From Candidatus Poribacteria bacterium (GTDB taxonomy: Bacteria; Poribacteria; WGA-4E; JAJDTR01), in the NCBI GenBank assembly GCA_022827055.1, contig JAJDTR010000123.1, positions 1 to 45,634 of the forward strand: DNA of 45,634 bases, written 5' to 3'. Positions 17,283 to 25,057 of the stretch are shown here, one piece after another; the stretch's first letter is position 1; every line of letters starts with the position of its first letter. The notes below the pieces were generated by a model. The model was not told the DNA's origin and made no database searches. It saw only the letters and a list, made by a program, of their open reading frames with translations. The position numbers and the translations under genes are program-made.

Positions 17283-18269
17283 CTAACCGCAACTCCTCAG
17301 GGAATCGACTACTCGCTGCATATCGCTTGGCATCGGCGCGGAAAACTCCAATCGTTCGTCTGTATCGGGGTGGTTGAACCCGAGCGTCTCGGCGTGGAGC
17401 GCCTGGCGGTTAAGTTTTATTAGCGCGTGCCGTACGGCTTCCGAGGGCGCATCCGACAGTGCACGTTCTCTGCCGCCTCCGTATACCGCATCTCCGGCTA
17501 CCGGGTAACCAATAAAGCTTAGGTGAACGCGAATCTGATGCAGGCGCCCGGTTTCCAAGGTCAACCGGAGTAGGCTAAAACCGTCGTAGACCTCTAACAC
17601 CTGGTAATGCGTAACAGCGCGTCGTCCGTTTGTTTTCACGACCGCCATTTTTCGCCGGTCCCTGTGACTTCGCGCGATCTGTTCGTCTATTGTCCCGGCT
17701 CCGGGTTCCGGTACACCGCAGACAGCCGCAACATAATGCCGGCTTGTCGTGTGAGCTTCAAATTGAGCGGAAAGCGCTTGATGCGCACGGTCTGTTTTGG
17801 CGGTAACTAGCACGCCGGAAGTGTCTTTGTCGAGTCGATGAACGATACCGGGGCGCTCGGTGCCGCCGATTCCGGATAAGTCGTTGCAGTGTCCGAGCAG
17901 CGCATTGACAAGAGTACCGGTATAAACACCGCTTGCGGGATGCACAAGCATGCCTGCAGGTTTGTTGATTGCGATTAAGCTCGAATCTTCATGGATGATA
18001 TCGAGTGGGACAGATTCGGGTGGGATTGCTGCTAATGGTTCAGGATCGGGCAAGGAGAGCACAACCAGGTCGCCCTTGCGGAGTTTGTAGCCCGGTTTGC
18101 TAATTCTTCCGTTAACGGTTACTGCGCCATCGCGGATGAGTTGCTGGATGTATGTCCTTGAGAGTTGTCGTGATGAATGAATCGTGGCAAGATGTTGCCC
18201 TTCGATAAATCGATCAAGCCGAGTACCGGACTTATTTGATGTGAAATGAAAAGGCTCGAATTGTGGCAT
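17283..18269 (-). CDS. rluD: RluD-type 23S rRNA pseudouridine synthase
   Basis: RluA-family enzyme that isomerises uridine to pseudouridine in structured RNA; RluD acts on helix 69 of 23S rRNA. An S4 RNA-binding domain covers about residues 14-75 and the catalytic domain about 85-310. The active-site motif HRLDKDTSG is intact, with catalytic Asp147. RLHQIRVHLSFIGYPVAGD, the conserved C-terminal motif, is also present. The length of 328 is standard for RluD. The exact RNA target cannot be told from sequence, so RluD rather than RluC/RluA rests on domain order and length. It is separated from the cysteine desulfurase gene upstream by 68 nt and probably cotranscribed with it. Confidence 0.9.
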   Translation of the reverse strand: MPQFEPFHFTSNKSGTRLDRFIEGQHLATIHSSRQLSRTYIQQLIRDGAVTVNGRISKPGYKLRKGDLVVLSLPDPEPLAAIPPESVPLDIIHEDSSLIAINKPAGMLVHPASGVYTGTLVNALLGHCNDLSGIGGTERPGIVHRLDKDTSGVLVTAKTDRAHQALSAQFEAHTTSRHYVAAVCGVPEPGAGTIDEQIARSHRDRRKMAVVKTNGRRAVTHYQVLEVYDGFSLLRLTLETGRLHQIRVHLSFIGYPVAGDAVYGGGRERALSDAPSEAVRHALIKLNRQALHAETLGFNHPDTDERLEFSAPMPSDMQRVVDSLRSCG

Positions 18270-18337
18270 AACAAACAGTCAAGGCGACTTCCTGTTTTGA
18301 TTGTAGTATGCCGCGTGGTCCCTCTGTTAACGTTGCA

Positions 18338-19531
18338 TTACGTTGGTTTAGACGATTTCCTTTTCCGCTTATATTCGGGAGACATGCCGCGCATCTGTTC
18401 GATAATCTTCGGAACTTTGTCAGTCACTTCGTCAATCTCAGCCTCCGTGTTGTCCCGCCCGAGTGAAAACCGTACCGTGCCCTGCGCCAACTGCGGTTGA
18501 ATTCCCAATGCAGCCAAAACATGGGAAGGCTCCATCGAGCCGGACGTGCAAGCGGATCCGGTCGACACGCAAATACCTTCCATATCCAATCTCAGGATTA
18601 GACTTTCCCCTTCGACAAATTCAAAAGAGATGTTTAACGTTCCGGGGAGGCAGTGTTGAGGGTGGCCATTTTCGTAAAGGCCATCAAGACTTTCATGGAG
18701 CCCGTCTCGGAGTTTCTGTGTTAGACGATTCAAGTGTTCAACATTACTTTCACGGTCCGTCTTAGCGATCTGCGCCGCCGCTCCGAGCCCCACGATTGCC
18801 GGAACATTCTCCGAACCGGCGCGGCGATTGCGCTCATGCGAGCCTCCGTGCATAAGGTTTTCCAAGCGCGTTCCGCGCCGGATGTACAGCACGCCAATCC
18901 CTTTGGGACCGTAGAGCTTATGTCCGGAAAGTGATAGAAGGCTTATGCCCAATTCCTGAACATCCAGAGGCAGTTTACCAACGGACTGCACGGCGTCCGT
19001 GTGAAGCGGAATGTCATGCGCCGCCGCAATTTCGGCAACTTCGGCGATAGGTTGCACTGTTCCCGTTTCGTTGTTGGCGTGCATTATCGAGATTAAGATG
19101 GTCGCCTCGCTGATTGCCTCGCGCAGTGCATCGATGTGAATCCGTCCGTACCGGTCGACGGGTACATAGGTAACGTCGAAACCATGCTTCTCAAGATGTT
19201 GGCACGTGTGCAAAACCGCATGATGTTCTACCGAAGAGGTAATGATGTGGTGTCCGGCGTTCCGACTCCTCTGCAACTCCGCGAGGCCCTTTATGGCGTG
19301 ATTATCCGCCTCCGTCCCGCTGCTGGTGAACACGATTTCGCTCGGACTCTTTGCGCCGATCAGATCCGCCACCTGTTCGCGGGCGGTGTCGATCGCGTTG
19401 CGCGCTTCCCGTCCGTAGGCGTGTATGCTGGATCCGTTGCCGAATCGATTCGTCAGATAGGGCGTCATCGCTTCCAACACTTCCGGATGGAGCGGCGTCG
19501 TTGCGTTATGATCCAGATAAATGCGTTTCAT
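18338..19531 (-). CDS. iscS: Cysteine desulfurase, NifS/IscS family
   Basis: PLP-dependent class V aminotransferase-fold enzyme that takes sulfur from cysteine to build Fe-S clusters and thiolated tRNA. Visible landmarks: LDHNATTPLHP at the start, SSVEHHAV with the PLP-stacking His, NNETGTVQP, HTDAVQS, the PLP lysine in SGHKLYGPKG (Lys205) and the active Cys328 in STGSACTSG. The length of 397 is normal. It could be NifS, IscS or an accessory paralogue; no scaffold gene (iscU, nifU) or regulator is adjacent. NifS-like enzymes can also mobilise selenium from selenocysteine, which is of interest given the selenoprotein in this window, but no direct link is shown. It lies between thrS and the pseudouridine synthase gene on the same strand. 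Confidence 0.92.
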   Translation of the reverse strand: MKRIYLDHNATTPLHPEVLEAMTPYLTNRFGNGSSIHAYGREARNAIDTAREQVADLIGAKSPSEIVFTSSGTEADNHAIKGLAELQRSRNAGHHIITSSVEHHAVLHTCQHLEKHGFDVTYVPVDRYGRIHIDALREAISEATILISIMHANNETGTVQPIAEVAEIAAAHDIPLHTDAVQSVGKLPLDVQELGISLLSLSGHKLYGPKGIGVLYIRRGTRLENLMHGGSHERNRRAGSENVPAIVGLGAAAQIAKTDRESNVEHLNRLTQKLRDGLHESLDGLYENGHPQHCLPGTLNISFEFVEGESLILRLDMEGICVSTGSACTSGSMEPSHVLAALGIQPQLAQGTVRFSLGRDNTEAEIDEVTDKVPKIIEQMRGMSPEYKRKRKSSKPT

Positions 19532-19598
19532 GGTCGGTTACCGTCTCGCTTTGCGATGAGGGAGTCAAGCAGTGTGCCAAACGGATCGCTGTTGTTTT

Positions 19599-21428
19599 TT
19601 AAAGCTGCGCAGATCGCGATGTAATCCCATCTCTGACTGAAGTGATGAATTGTTTTATAGGCACATCGTTCTGGCGAGCGCCGTCGCGTTTTCGAATGGA
19701 GACGGTGTCGCCCTCCATCTCCCTATCCCCGACAACGAGCATGTATGGAACCTGCATCAACTGCGCTTGGCGGATTTTCGCATTCATACGCTCGCTGCTA
19801 GCGTCCGCAGACGCGCGGAGATTCGCCGATTTCAGTTCTTGAACAATTCGCTGCGCGTACTCGTTGTGGCTGTCATTGATGGATATGACGCGTGCCTGTT
19901 CAGGCGCCAGCCATACGGGAAATTTGCCGGCGTAGTGTTCAATCAGAAAACCGATCATGCGTTCATGCGTACTGAGCGGTGCACGGTGCAGACATATTGG
20001 AGTCTCAGGCTCTCCCTTGCTGTTGACAAAACTCAGGTTGCATCGCGCCGGTTGTGCGAAATCAACTTGATTTGTCGCGAGCGTGAACTCGCGTCCTATG
20101 GCGCTCCAAATCTGGACATCTATTTTGGGTCCGTAAAATGCCGCTTCGTCGTTCACCTCAACATAAGGAATACCGCCATTCTTCATTGCGCGTCGCACCA
20201 TCTCTTCTGTTTTTAGCCATAGCGGCTCATCATCAACATACTTCTTTCCAAGCCCGCTGCGGTGATGAGTGCTCAAGCGCATAACATACTTATCAATGTC
20301 AAAGATGCGAAAATAGTCTTGGTACAGGTCTACCACTCCCATGAACTCTTGCTCAAACTGTTCTTCCGAGCAGTAGATGTGCGCGTCGTTCATTTGCATG
20401 GAGCGGACACGCATCAGACCGAAAAGTTCGCCACTCTTTTCAAATCGATAACAGGTGCCGTATTCAGCCAGGCGCAATGGCAAATCACGATAACTCCGGA
20501 TCTTGCTGTCAAAAATCTTATGATGGAACGGGCAGTTCATCGGCTTCATATAGTAACGCACACCTTCCATTTCCATCGGGGGATACATACTTTCCGTATA
20601 GTGTGCCAGGTGCCCGGTTCGCTGAAACAGCGCGTCTTTGGCGAGATGGGGAGTCCGTACACGATCGTACCCGCGTTTGTCCTCCATCTCTTTGGCAAGT
20701 TTTTCCAACTCCTCGATTACGATTCCGCCGTTAGGCAGCCACAATGGCAAGCCCGGTCCAACGTCTTCATCAAAGATGAAAATCTCCAGATCTCTGCCGA
20801 GTCTACGATGGTCCCGCTTTTTCGCCTCTTCAAGCATCTGAAGATGCTGCTTCAACTCCGCCTTTGTATTCCACGCGGTGCCATAAATCCTTTGAAGCAT
20901 GGCGTTGTTTTCATCGCCTCGCCAATAGGCGCCTGCGACGCTGAGCAACTTGAACGCATCGGGTCGGATTTGACCCGTGTCGATGACATGAGGTCCGCGG
21001 CAGAGGTCTTCAAACGTATCGTGGCGGTAGGTGCTTAAAAGCGGTGTTTCATCCACTTCGCTCCCGTACTCGTCTGTTCCGCCCTCAAGAAGTCCTTCGA
21101 TTAATTCTAGCTTGTACGGTTGATTTCTGAACAACTCACGAGCTTCATCCGTGCCAATTTCACGGTAGTTGAACTCGTGTTTGCCGCTCACAATTTGACG
21201 CATCCGCTTCTCGATCTGTTGAAGGTCATCCGGCGAGAAGGAGCGGGGTTTGCCGTCTTCCTCTACCCCAAGATCGAAATCGTAATAAAATCCATCATCA
21301 ATCGGCGGGCCGATAGCTAACTTGGCATCCGGATAGCGTTCCAAGACTGCCTGCGCCATCACGTGAGCAACGCTATGCCTGATTTTGTATAACCGATCTT
21401 TTTCCGAATCTGACATGAATTTCCCCAT
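19599..21428 (-). CDS. thrS: Threonyl-tRNA synthetase without an N-terminal TGS domain
   Basis: Class II synthetase that charges tRNA-Thr. The N2 editing domain comes first (IRHSVAHVMAQAV near residue 16, with its HxxxH), followed by the catalytic core with MNCPFHH (zinc ligand Cys), RFEKSGE of motif 2 and a motif 3 with HRAPLSTHERMIG, then the anticodon-binding domain (about 505-609). Typical bacterial ThrRS is about 640 residues and begins with a TGS domain of about 60 residues; that is missing, and nothing like it can be read upstream before the tRNA terminator. Start: ATG 21428 or ATG 21416; the latter has GGGGA about 6 nt upstream. No T-box leader is present. Confidence 0.92.
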   Translation of the reverse strand: MGKFMSDSEKDRLYKIRHSVAHVMAQAVLERYPDAKLAIGPPIDDGFYYDFDLGVEEDGKPRSFSPDDLQQIEKRMRQIVSGKHEFNYREIGTDEARELFRNQPYKLELIEGLLEGGTDEYGSEVDETPLLSTYRHDTFEDLCRGPHVIDTGQIRPDAFKLLSVAGAYWRGDENNAMLQRIYGTAWNTKAELKQHLQMLEEAKKRDHRRLGRDLEIFIFDEDVGPGLPLWLPNGGIVIEELEKLAKEMEDKRGYDRVRTPHLAKDALFQRTGHLAHYTESMYPPMEMEGVRYYMKPMNCPFHHKIFDSKIRSYRDLPLRLAEYGTCYRFEKSGELFGLMRVRSMQMNDAHIYCSEEQFEQEFMGVVDLYQDYFRIFDIDKYVMRLSTHHRSGLGKKYVDDEPLWLKTEEMVRRAMKNGGIPYVEVNDEAAFYGPKIDVQIWSAIGREFTLATNQVDFAQPARCNLSFVNSKGEPETPICLHRAPLSTHERMIGFLIEHYAGKFPVWLAPEQARVISINDSHNEYAQRIVQELKSANLRASADASSERMNAKIRQAQLMQVPYMLVVGDREMEGDTVSIRKRDGARQNDVPIKQFITSVRDGITSRSAQL

Positions 21429-21521
21429 TTACCGGAGTTCGAACCAGTCAATCAATTGAATCCGGCTATAAAGCACGGAACACCTACCGATTCAGGTATG
21501 TCTTCCCCAAATTTACCTCAT

Positions 21522-21542
21522 AAAAAAAGAGCCTTTCGGCCC
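21522..21542 (-). terminator. Rho-independent terminator of the tRNA cluster
   Basis: On the minus strand GGGCC-GAAA-GGCTC forms a 5-bp stem with a stable GNRA tetraloop (one G-U pair), followed directly by seven Ts. It lies 26 nt past tRNA-Val and upstream of thrS, so it should separate the tRNA transcript from thrS. Confidence 0.8.
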
Positions 21543-21568
21543 TTAGATGAAACTTGTATTCTGGATAA

Positions 21569-21642
21569 TGGGCGGTATAGGATTTGAACCTATGACCCCT
21601 TGCGTGTCGAGCAAGTACTCTAACCAGCTGAGCTAACCGCCC
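21569..21642 (-). tRNA. tRNA-Val (GAC), with C at position 33
   Basis: A full cloverleaf is present: acceptor GGGCGGT / ACCGCCC with A73, a D arm with AGCTCAGCTGGTTAGAG, anticodon stem CTTGC / GCAAG and a T arm with GGTTCAAATCC. The seven-nt anticodon loop is TCGACAC, which puts GAC at 34-36 (Val). Position 33 is C instead of the almost universal U. The CCA is not encoded. Confidence 0.9.
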
Positions 21643-21657
21643 TTATAAGAAGAATGG

Positions 21658-21729
21658 AGGCGGCGGTCGGAATCGAACCGACGTATAAAAGTTTTGCAGA
21701 CTTTCGCCGTACCACTTGGCTACGCCGCC
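21658..21729 (-). tRNA. tRNA-Cys (GCA)
   Basis: The cloverleaf has acceptor GGCGGCG / CGCCGCC and U73 (expected for Cys), anticodon stem AAAGT / ACTTT and loop CTGCAAA with anticodon GCA, and T-loop GGTTCGATTCC. The CCA is not encoded. It is second in the three-tRNA transcript. Confidence 0.95.
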
Positions 21730-21736
21730 GCTTTGG

Positions 21737-21808
21737 AGCGGGAGACGGGACTTGAACCCGCGACCTCTACCTTGGCAAGGTAGAGCTCTACCACTGAGCT
21801 ACTCCCGC
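21737..21808 (-). tRNA. tRNA-Gly (GCC)
   Basis: The cloverleaf has acceptor GCGGGAG / CTCCCGC and U73, D arm AGCTCAGTGGTAGAG, anticodon stem CTACC / GGTAG, loop TTGCCAA with anticodon GCC, and T-loop GGTTCAAGTCC. It is first in the transcript, starting 12 nt past the -10 box. Confidence 0.96.
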
Positions 21809-21819
21809 AGGCAGTGTAA

Positions 21820-21848
21820 AGTATATCAAAACAAACCGAGTTTGTCAA
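21820..21848 (-). promoter_or_regulatory. Near-consensus sigma-70 promoter for the tRNA cluster
   Basis: On the minus strand a perfect TTGACA (21848-21843) and TATACT (21825-21820, 5 of 6) are separated by exactly 17 nt. The expected start of transcription, near 21813, lies just upstream of tRNA-Gly. Confidence 0.88.
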
Positions 21849-22009
21849 CGAAAAAACTCGAATGCCTGCAATGTGGGTGATCCGCTTGAAAGACTGAACT
21901 CAGGCACTATCAAGTCCGGCGTGGTACCGATAATATGCTAAAATGACCAAATTGGAGTCTCCGGGTTCCTCCTTGATTCACTGTTCGTAACCGTGTGAAC
22001 TGCTCGGTG

Positions 22010-23200
22010 TTAGGCATTGAGGAGCTCGCGGAGATTCGTACTTCCGGTAGGGCGGCTCAAACAAGCCAGTGCCCGTGCCTCCAGCTGACGAATTCGTTCT
22101 CTGGAAAGCCCGAGCATGCCCCCGATTTCCCGCAAACTGTATTCGCACCCATCCTCCAGTCCATATCGAAGCTTCGTAATCTGTTTCTCGCGCGAAGGCA
22201 GTTCTGCGATCGCTTTTTGCACCTCTTCGATTAACTCGTTGCGAACCAGTTCTGAAAGTGGATTCGACATAGGTTCACACGACAGTGTGTCTTCGATGGT
22301 GCTAGATGATTCTCCATCGACGCATGATTCTAACGAAATCACTTGAGCGGTTAGCTGGGGTAACCGTGTGAGTTTTTCGATAGGCAGACCCGTCGCCTCA
22401 CTGAGTTGTGCCAGACTCGGTTCCTTGTCCTGCTGCTGTTGCAGACTAGATCGTGAGCGTTCTACTCTGCGGCACGTCTCAAGGAGATGGACAGGTATAC
22501 GGATCGTCCGTCCGTGGTTGGCAATGCCGCTGCCGATTGCTTGTTGGATCCACCAGGACGCGTAGGCGCTGAACTTAACATTCCTTCGCCAATCAAAACG
22601 ATCCACTGCGTTGATTAACCCGATGTTAGCCTCTTGAATCAGGTCGAGCAGATCCAATCCGCGCTCGCGGTATTTTTTTGCGATGCACACAACCAAGCGC
22701 AGATTCGCCTCGACGAGCCGATTCTTGGTGGCGTGGATTTCATCTTCTATGAATTGGATGTGCCGAGCCAGATCGAGAAGATACGACTGGTCAATAGAGG
22801 AAAGACGAGCATCGTTAATCTGTCGTTTCAGTGAGTCAGAAAGAGGCGGACTTTCGGGGTCGATATGCGGGAGGTGCACTGCAAGCTCGCAATAATATTC
22901 CTCTATCCGCTTCTGAAGCTTCTCGATCCTGATAAAGGCATCGATCTCCTCTTCCGGCGCCAAGCGCGGGATATTGCCAATCTGTTGTAGGTAGGTGCCA
23001 AGAACGCCGTTTTCCCTATCCGTATATGATGGTTCGGATGGCTCAACCTCCGACGCGGTTGCAGGTCTCGGCAGCCGTTCGATCGGCGAGACTATTACGT
23101 TTTCCGTAGGCACACCGCGAAACTCGGGTGCCCAAGTCTCGCAGGTTGGCGTTTGATGGGTTGTTTGGCTAGAGTTGGTGTCTTTCTTGGTAGGAACCAT
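22010..23200 (-). CDS. RNA polymerase sigma factor, sigma-70 family (RpoD/RpoS-like)
   Basis: Directs RNA polymerase to -35/-10 promoters. Region 1.2 (TYLQQIGNIPRLAPEEE), region 2 (NLRLVVCIAKKYRERGLDLLDLIQEANIGL, given here by position near residue 145-175), region 2.4 (FSAYASWWIQQAI), region 3 and region 4.2 helix-turn-helix (SLREIGGMLGLSRERIRQLE) are all present. Region 1.1 is missing, so it is either a compact primary sigma factor or a group 2 factor. ATG 23200 is chosen because GGAG lies 6 nt upstream; a TTG at 23263 would add 21 residues. The upstream gap carries GTGACA-type palindromes that may bind the regulator encoded next door. The tRNA promoter on the same strand starts 160 nt past its stop. 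Confidence 0.88.
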   Translation of the reverse strand: MVPTKKDTNSSQTTHQTPTCETWAPEFRGVPTENVIVSPIERLPRPATASEVEPSEPSYTDRENGVLGTYLQQIGNIPRLAPEEEIDAFIRIEKLQKRIEEYYCELAVHLPHIDPESPPLSDSLKRQINDARLSSIDQSYLLDLARHIQFIEDEIHATKNRLVEANLRLVVCIAKKYRERGLDLLDLIQEANIGLINAVDRFDWRRNVKFSAYASWWIQQAIGSGIANHGRTIRIPVHLLETCRRVERSRSSLQQQQDKEPSLAQLSEATGLPIEKLTRLPQLTAQVISLESCVDGESSSTIEDTLSCEPMSNPLSELVRNELIEEVQKAIAELPSREKQITKLRYGLEDGCEYSLREIGGMLGLSRERIRQLEARALACLSRPTGSTNLRELLNA

Positions 23201-23453
23201 CTTCTTCTCCGCCCAGCCGGATCTTACCCTATACGATTCTGTATTGTTGAAATCTTTAGGCAAGATGTATGCCAGTCAGAAGCCTTCAAAACGGAATCAG
23301 TTGGCGGCGCGTGAATATAGCAAGAACCTGCGGCAAACGATACACGAGAGGAGAGAAGCCGCGTGTGACCACGCGTTATCGTACCATTGCCGCCGGCAAT
23401 GACGGATTTCCGGAATTTTTTTTGGGGAATCGAGTTTTCGGTGAGTCATCGTC

Positions 23454-23520
23454 GACAGTGTCACTATCTGGTATCACAAATGTGACTCAAAAATCTGTCA
23501 CTATGACGTGACACTGTCAC
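23454..23520. promoter_or_regulatory. Cluster of GTGACA/TGTCAC inverted repeats upstream of the sigma factor gene
   Basis: GACAGTGTCAC (23454-23464) is inverted exactly at 23508-23518, and GTGACACTGTCAC (23508-23520) is itself a 13-nt palindrome. More half sites (TGTGACT near 23481, TGTCACTATGAC near 23496) lie between. The spacing of dimer-type sites suggests an operator region. The rest of 23264-23562 has no gene. Confidence 0.5.
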
Positions 23521-23562
23521 TTGCTGATGACGCGAAAAATGGGTAAACAAGGTCTCAGTTTC

Positions 23563-24999
23563 TCACGTTCGCTGCAGTCCGAGTTCCTTGAGTTTTCGGT
23601 GGAGCGACTGCCGCTTAATCCCGATCTGTCTGGCTGTTTCCTGGATGTTCCAATTATTCTGCCGGAGTTTATGCTCAAGAAAGATCCGCTCAAAGTCTTG
23701 GGAGGCATCTTTAATTGTCGGAGCATCAAGTAAACCGCGAAGGTTGGCATCCAACGGGTGGCTATCGACAGTCGGCGCTTTTACGCTGCTGCTTCCATCG
23801 AAGATCTCGGAAGGCAGATCTTTCGAGGAGATGAGCGTATCCGTGCACGTTACAGCCGCGTATTCAACCGCTTTCTCCAGTTCACGGATGTTTCCGGGCC
23901 AGTGGTATTGTTCGAATCGAGCTAGGATTCCATCCTCGAAACCGCGGATTCGCCTCTGATCGGGTGCTCGCGCATGTTTCCGTAGAAAGTGGTCCGCAAG
24001 TATTGAAATATCTTCTAACCGTTCACGCAGCGGCGGAAGGTCGATTGTGAGTTTAAGACGGTAGTAGAGGTCGCGGCGAAATTCATCCGCTTTAACAGCT
24101 GATTCCAAGTCGCGATTGGTGGCGGCGATAATGCGGACATTAACATGCTGCGGGTGAAGACCAACCCCTTGCACCTCCTTGGAATCGAGTACACGGAGCA
24201 GTTTGGGCTGCATGGCTAGACTTAAATCGCCGATCTCATCAAGGAAAATCGTACCCCCGCGCGCCTGTAGGAATTTACCCGGTCGTTGATCGACTGCCGT
24301 CGCCACCCGTTTTCCAATTCCAAACAACTCCGCCTCAAGCAACTCCGATGGAATTGCGCTGCAATTTACATCGATGAAGGGGCCCTCTCGTCGATCGCTG
24401 TGCTCATGGATAGCACGTGCGACAAGTTCCTTGCCGGTGCCGCTCTCACCACAGATTAATACATCTACGTCGGAAGCGGCAATCCGTCCAACCTTCTTCA
24501 TCACATCAATCATTACCTCGCTATTGCCGATGATTTCATAATTGTTGACGGGCGAATCTGTTGTGTCGGAATCTTGGTGAGGTTTTCCGTCGGATCCCTT
24601 CGTCAAAGCCGTCTTGACCATATCCGTGAGATGGGTGTAATCGATTGGCTTGCTGATATAATCATAAACACCCAATCCACTCGCCTCAAGAGCGGTTCTG
24701 GATGAACTGTTTGCCGTAATCATAATGGCTTGAGAAGGCTGCAATACGTGTTTGCTGTGTTTGAGGATCTTAAGTCCTGCCTCCTTATCCAGCACTCCCT
24801 GGGCGTCCGGCATCCAGAGATCGAGCAGCAACAGATCATACGGGGGCTGCGTATCCAGCATTTCCATTGCTCGATCCCGGTCATGGGCGAAGTCTACATC
24901 GGCTTCAACCGTCGGCTCAATCTCGAGTTGCTGGTTGATATAACGGCAGATCGCTTTCTCATCATCTGCAATTAGAATGCGTGCTCGGTTCATATTCAT
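23563..24999 (-). CDS. NtrC-family response regulator lacking the GAFTGA loop
   Basis: Response regulator with three domains. The receiver domain (about 1-125, counted from ATG 24999) has DDE at its start, phospho-acceptor Asp60 (LLDLWMP) and the switch Lys in ISKPIDY. The AAA+ domain (about 150-380) has Walker A GESGTGKE and LDEIGDLS. The Fis-type HTH lies at the C-terminus (NIQETARQIGIKRQSLHRKL). Where sigma-54 activators carry GAFTGA, this protein reads LFGIGKRVATAVDQRP, so contact with sigma-54 is doubtful. ATG 24993 is equally likely, with AGGA 5 nt upstream; a frame extending to 25140 overlaps the kinase gene and is not supported. It is the last gene of a four-gene operon and the partner of the kinase upstream. 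Confidence 0.88.
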   Translation of the reverse strand: MNMNRARILIADDEKAICRYINQQLEIEPTVEADVDFAHDRDRAMEMLDTQPPYDLLLLDLWMPDAQGVLDKEAGLKILKHSKHVLQPSQAIMITANSSSRTALEASGLGVYDYISKPIDYTHLTDMVKTALTKGSDGKPHQDSDTTDSPVNNYEIIGNSEVMIDVMKKVGRIAASDVDVLICGESGTGKELVARAIHEHSDRREGPFIDVNCSAIPSELLEAELFGIGKRVATAVDQRPGKFLQARGGTIFLDEIGDLSLAMQPKLLRVLDSKEVQGVGLHPQHVNVRIIAATNRDLESAVKADEFRRDLYYRLKLTIDLPPLRERLEDISILADHFLRKHARAPDQRRIRGFEDGILARFEQYHWPGNIRELEKAVEYAAVTCTDTLISSKDLPSEIFDGSSSVKAPTVDSHPLDANLRGLLDAPTIKDASQDFERIFLEHKLRQNNWNIQETARQIGIKRQSLHRKLKELGLQRT

Positions 25000-25057
25000 C
25001 CTGAAATGGGGTTCTTCATGCGCACGCCGCGAATTCTGAACGCCCAATGCTCGCTGG

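Noticed and set aside
20262..21038. 258-residue plus-strand ORF
   Set aside because: It is entirely antisense to thrS, whose motifs are unmistakable.
21429..21521. T-box leader upstream of thrS
   Set aside because: The only terminator hairpin belongs to the tRNA transcript, and no T-box sequence (TGGNACCGCG) is seen.
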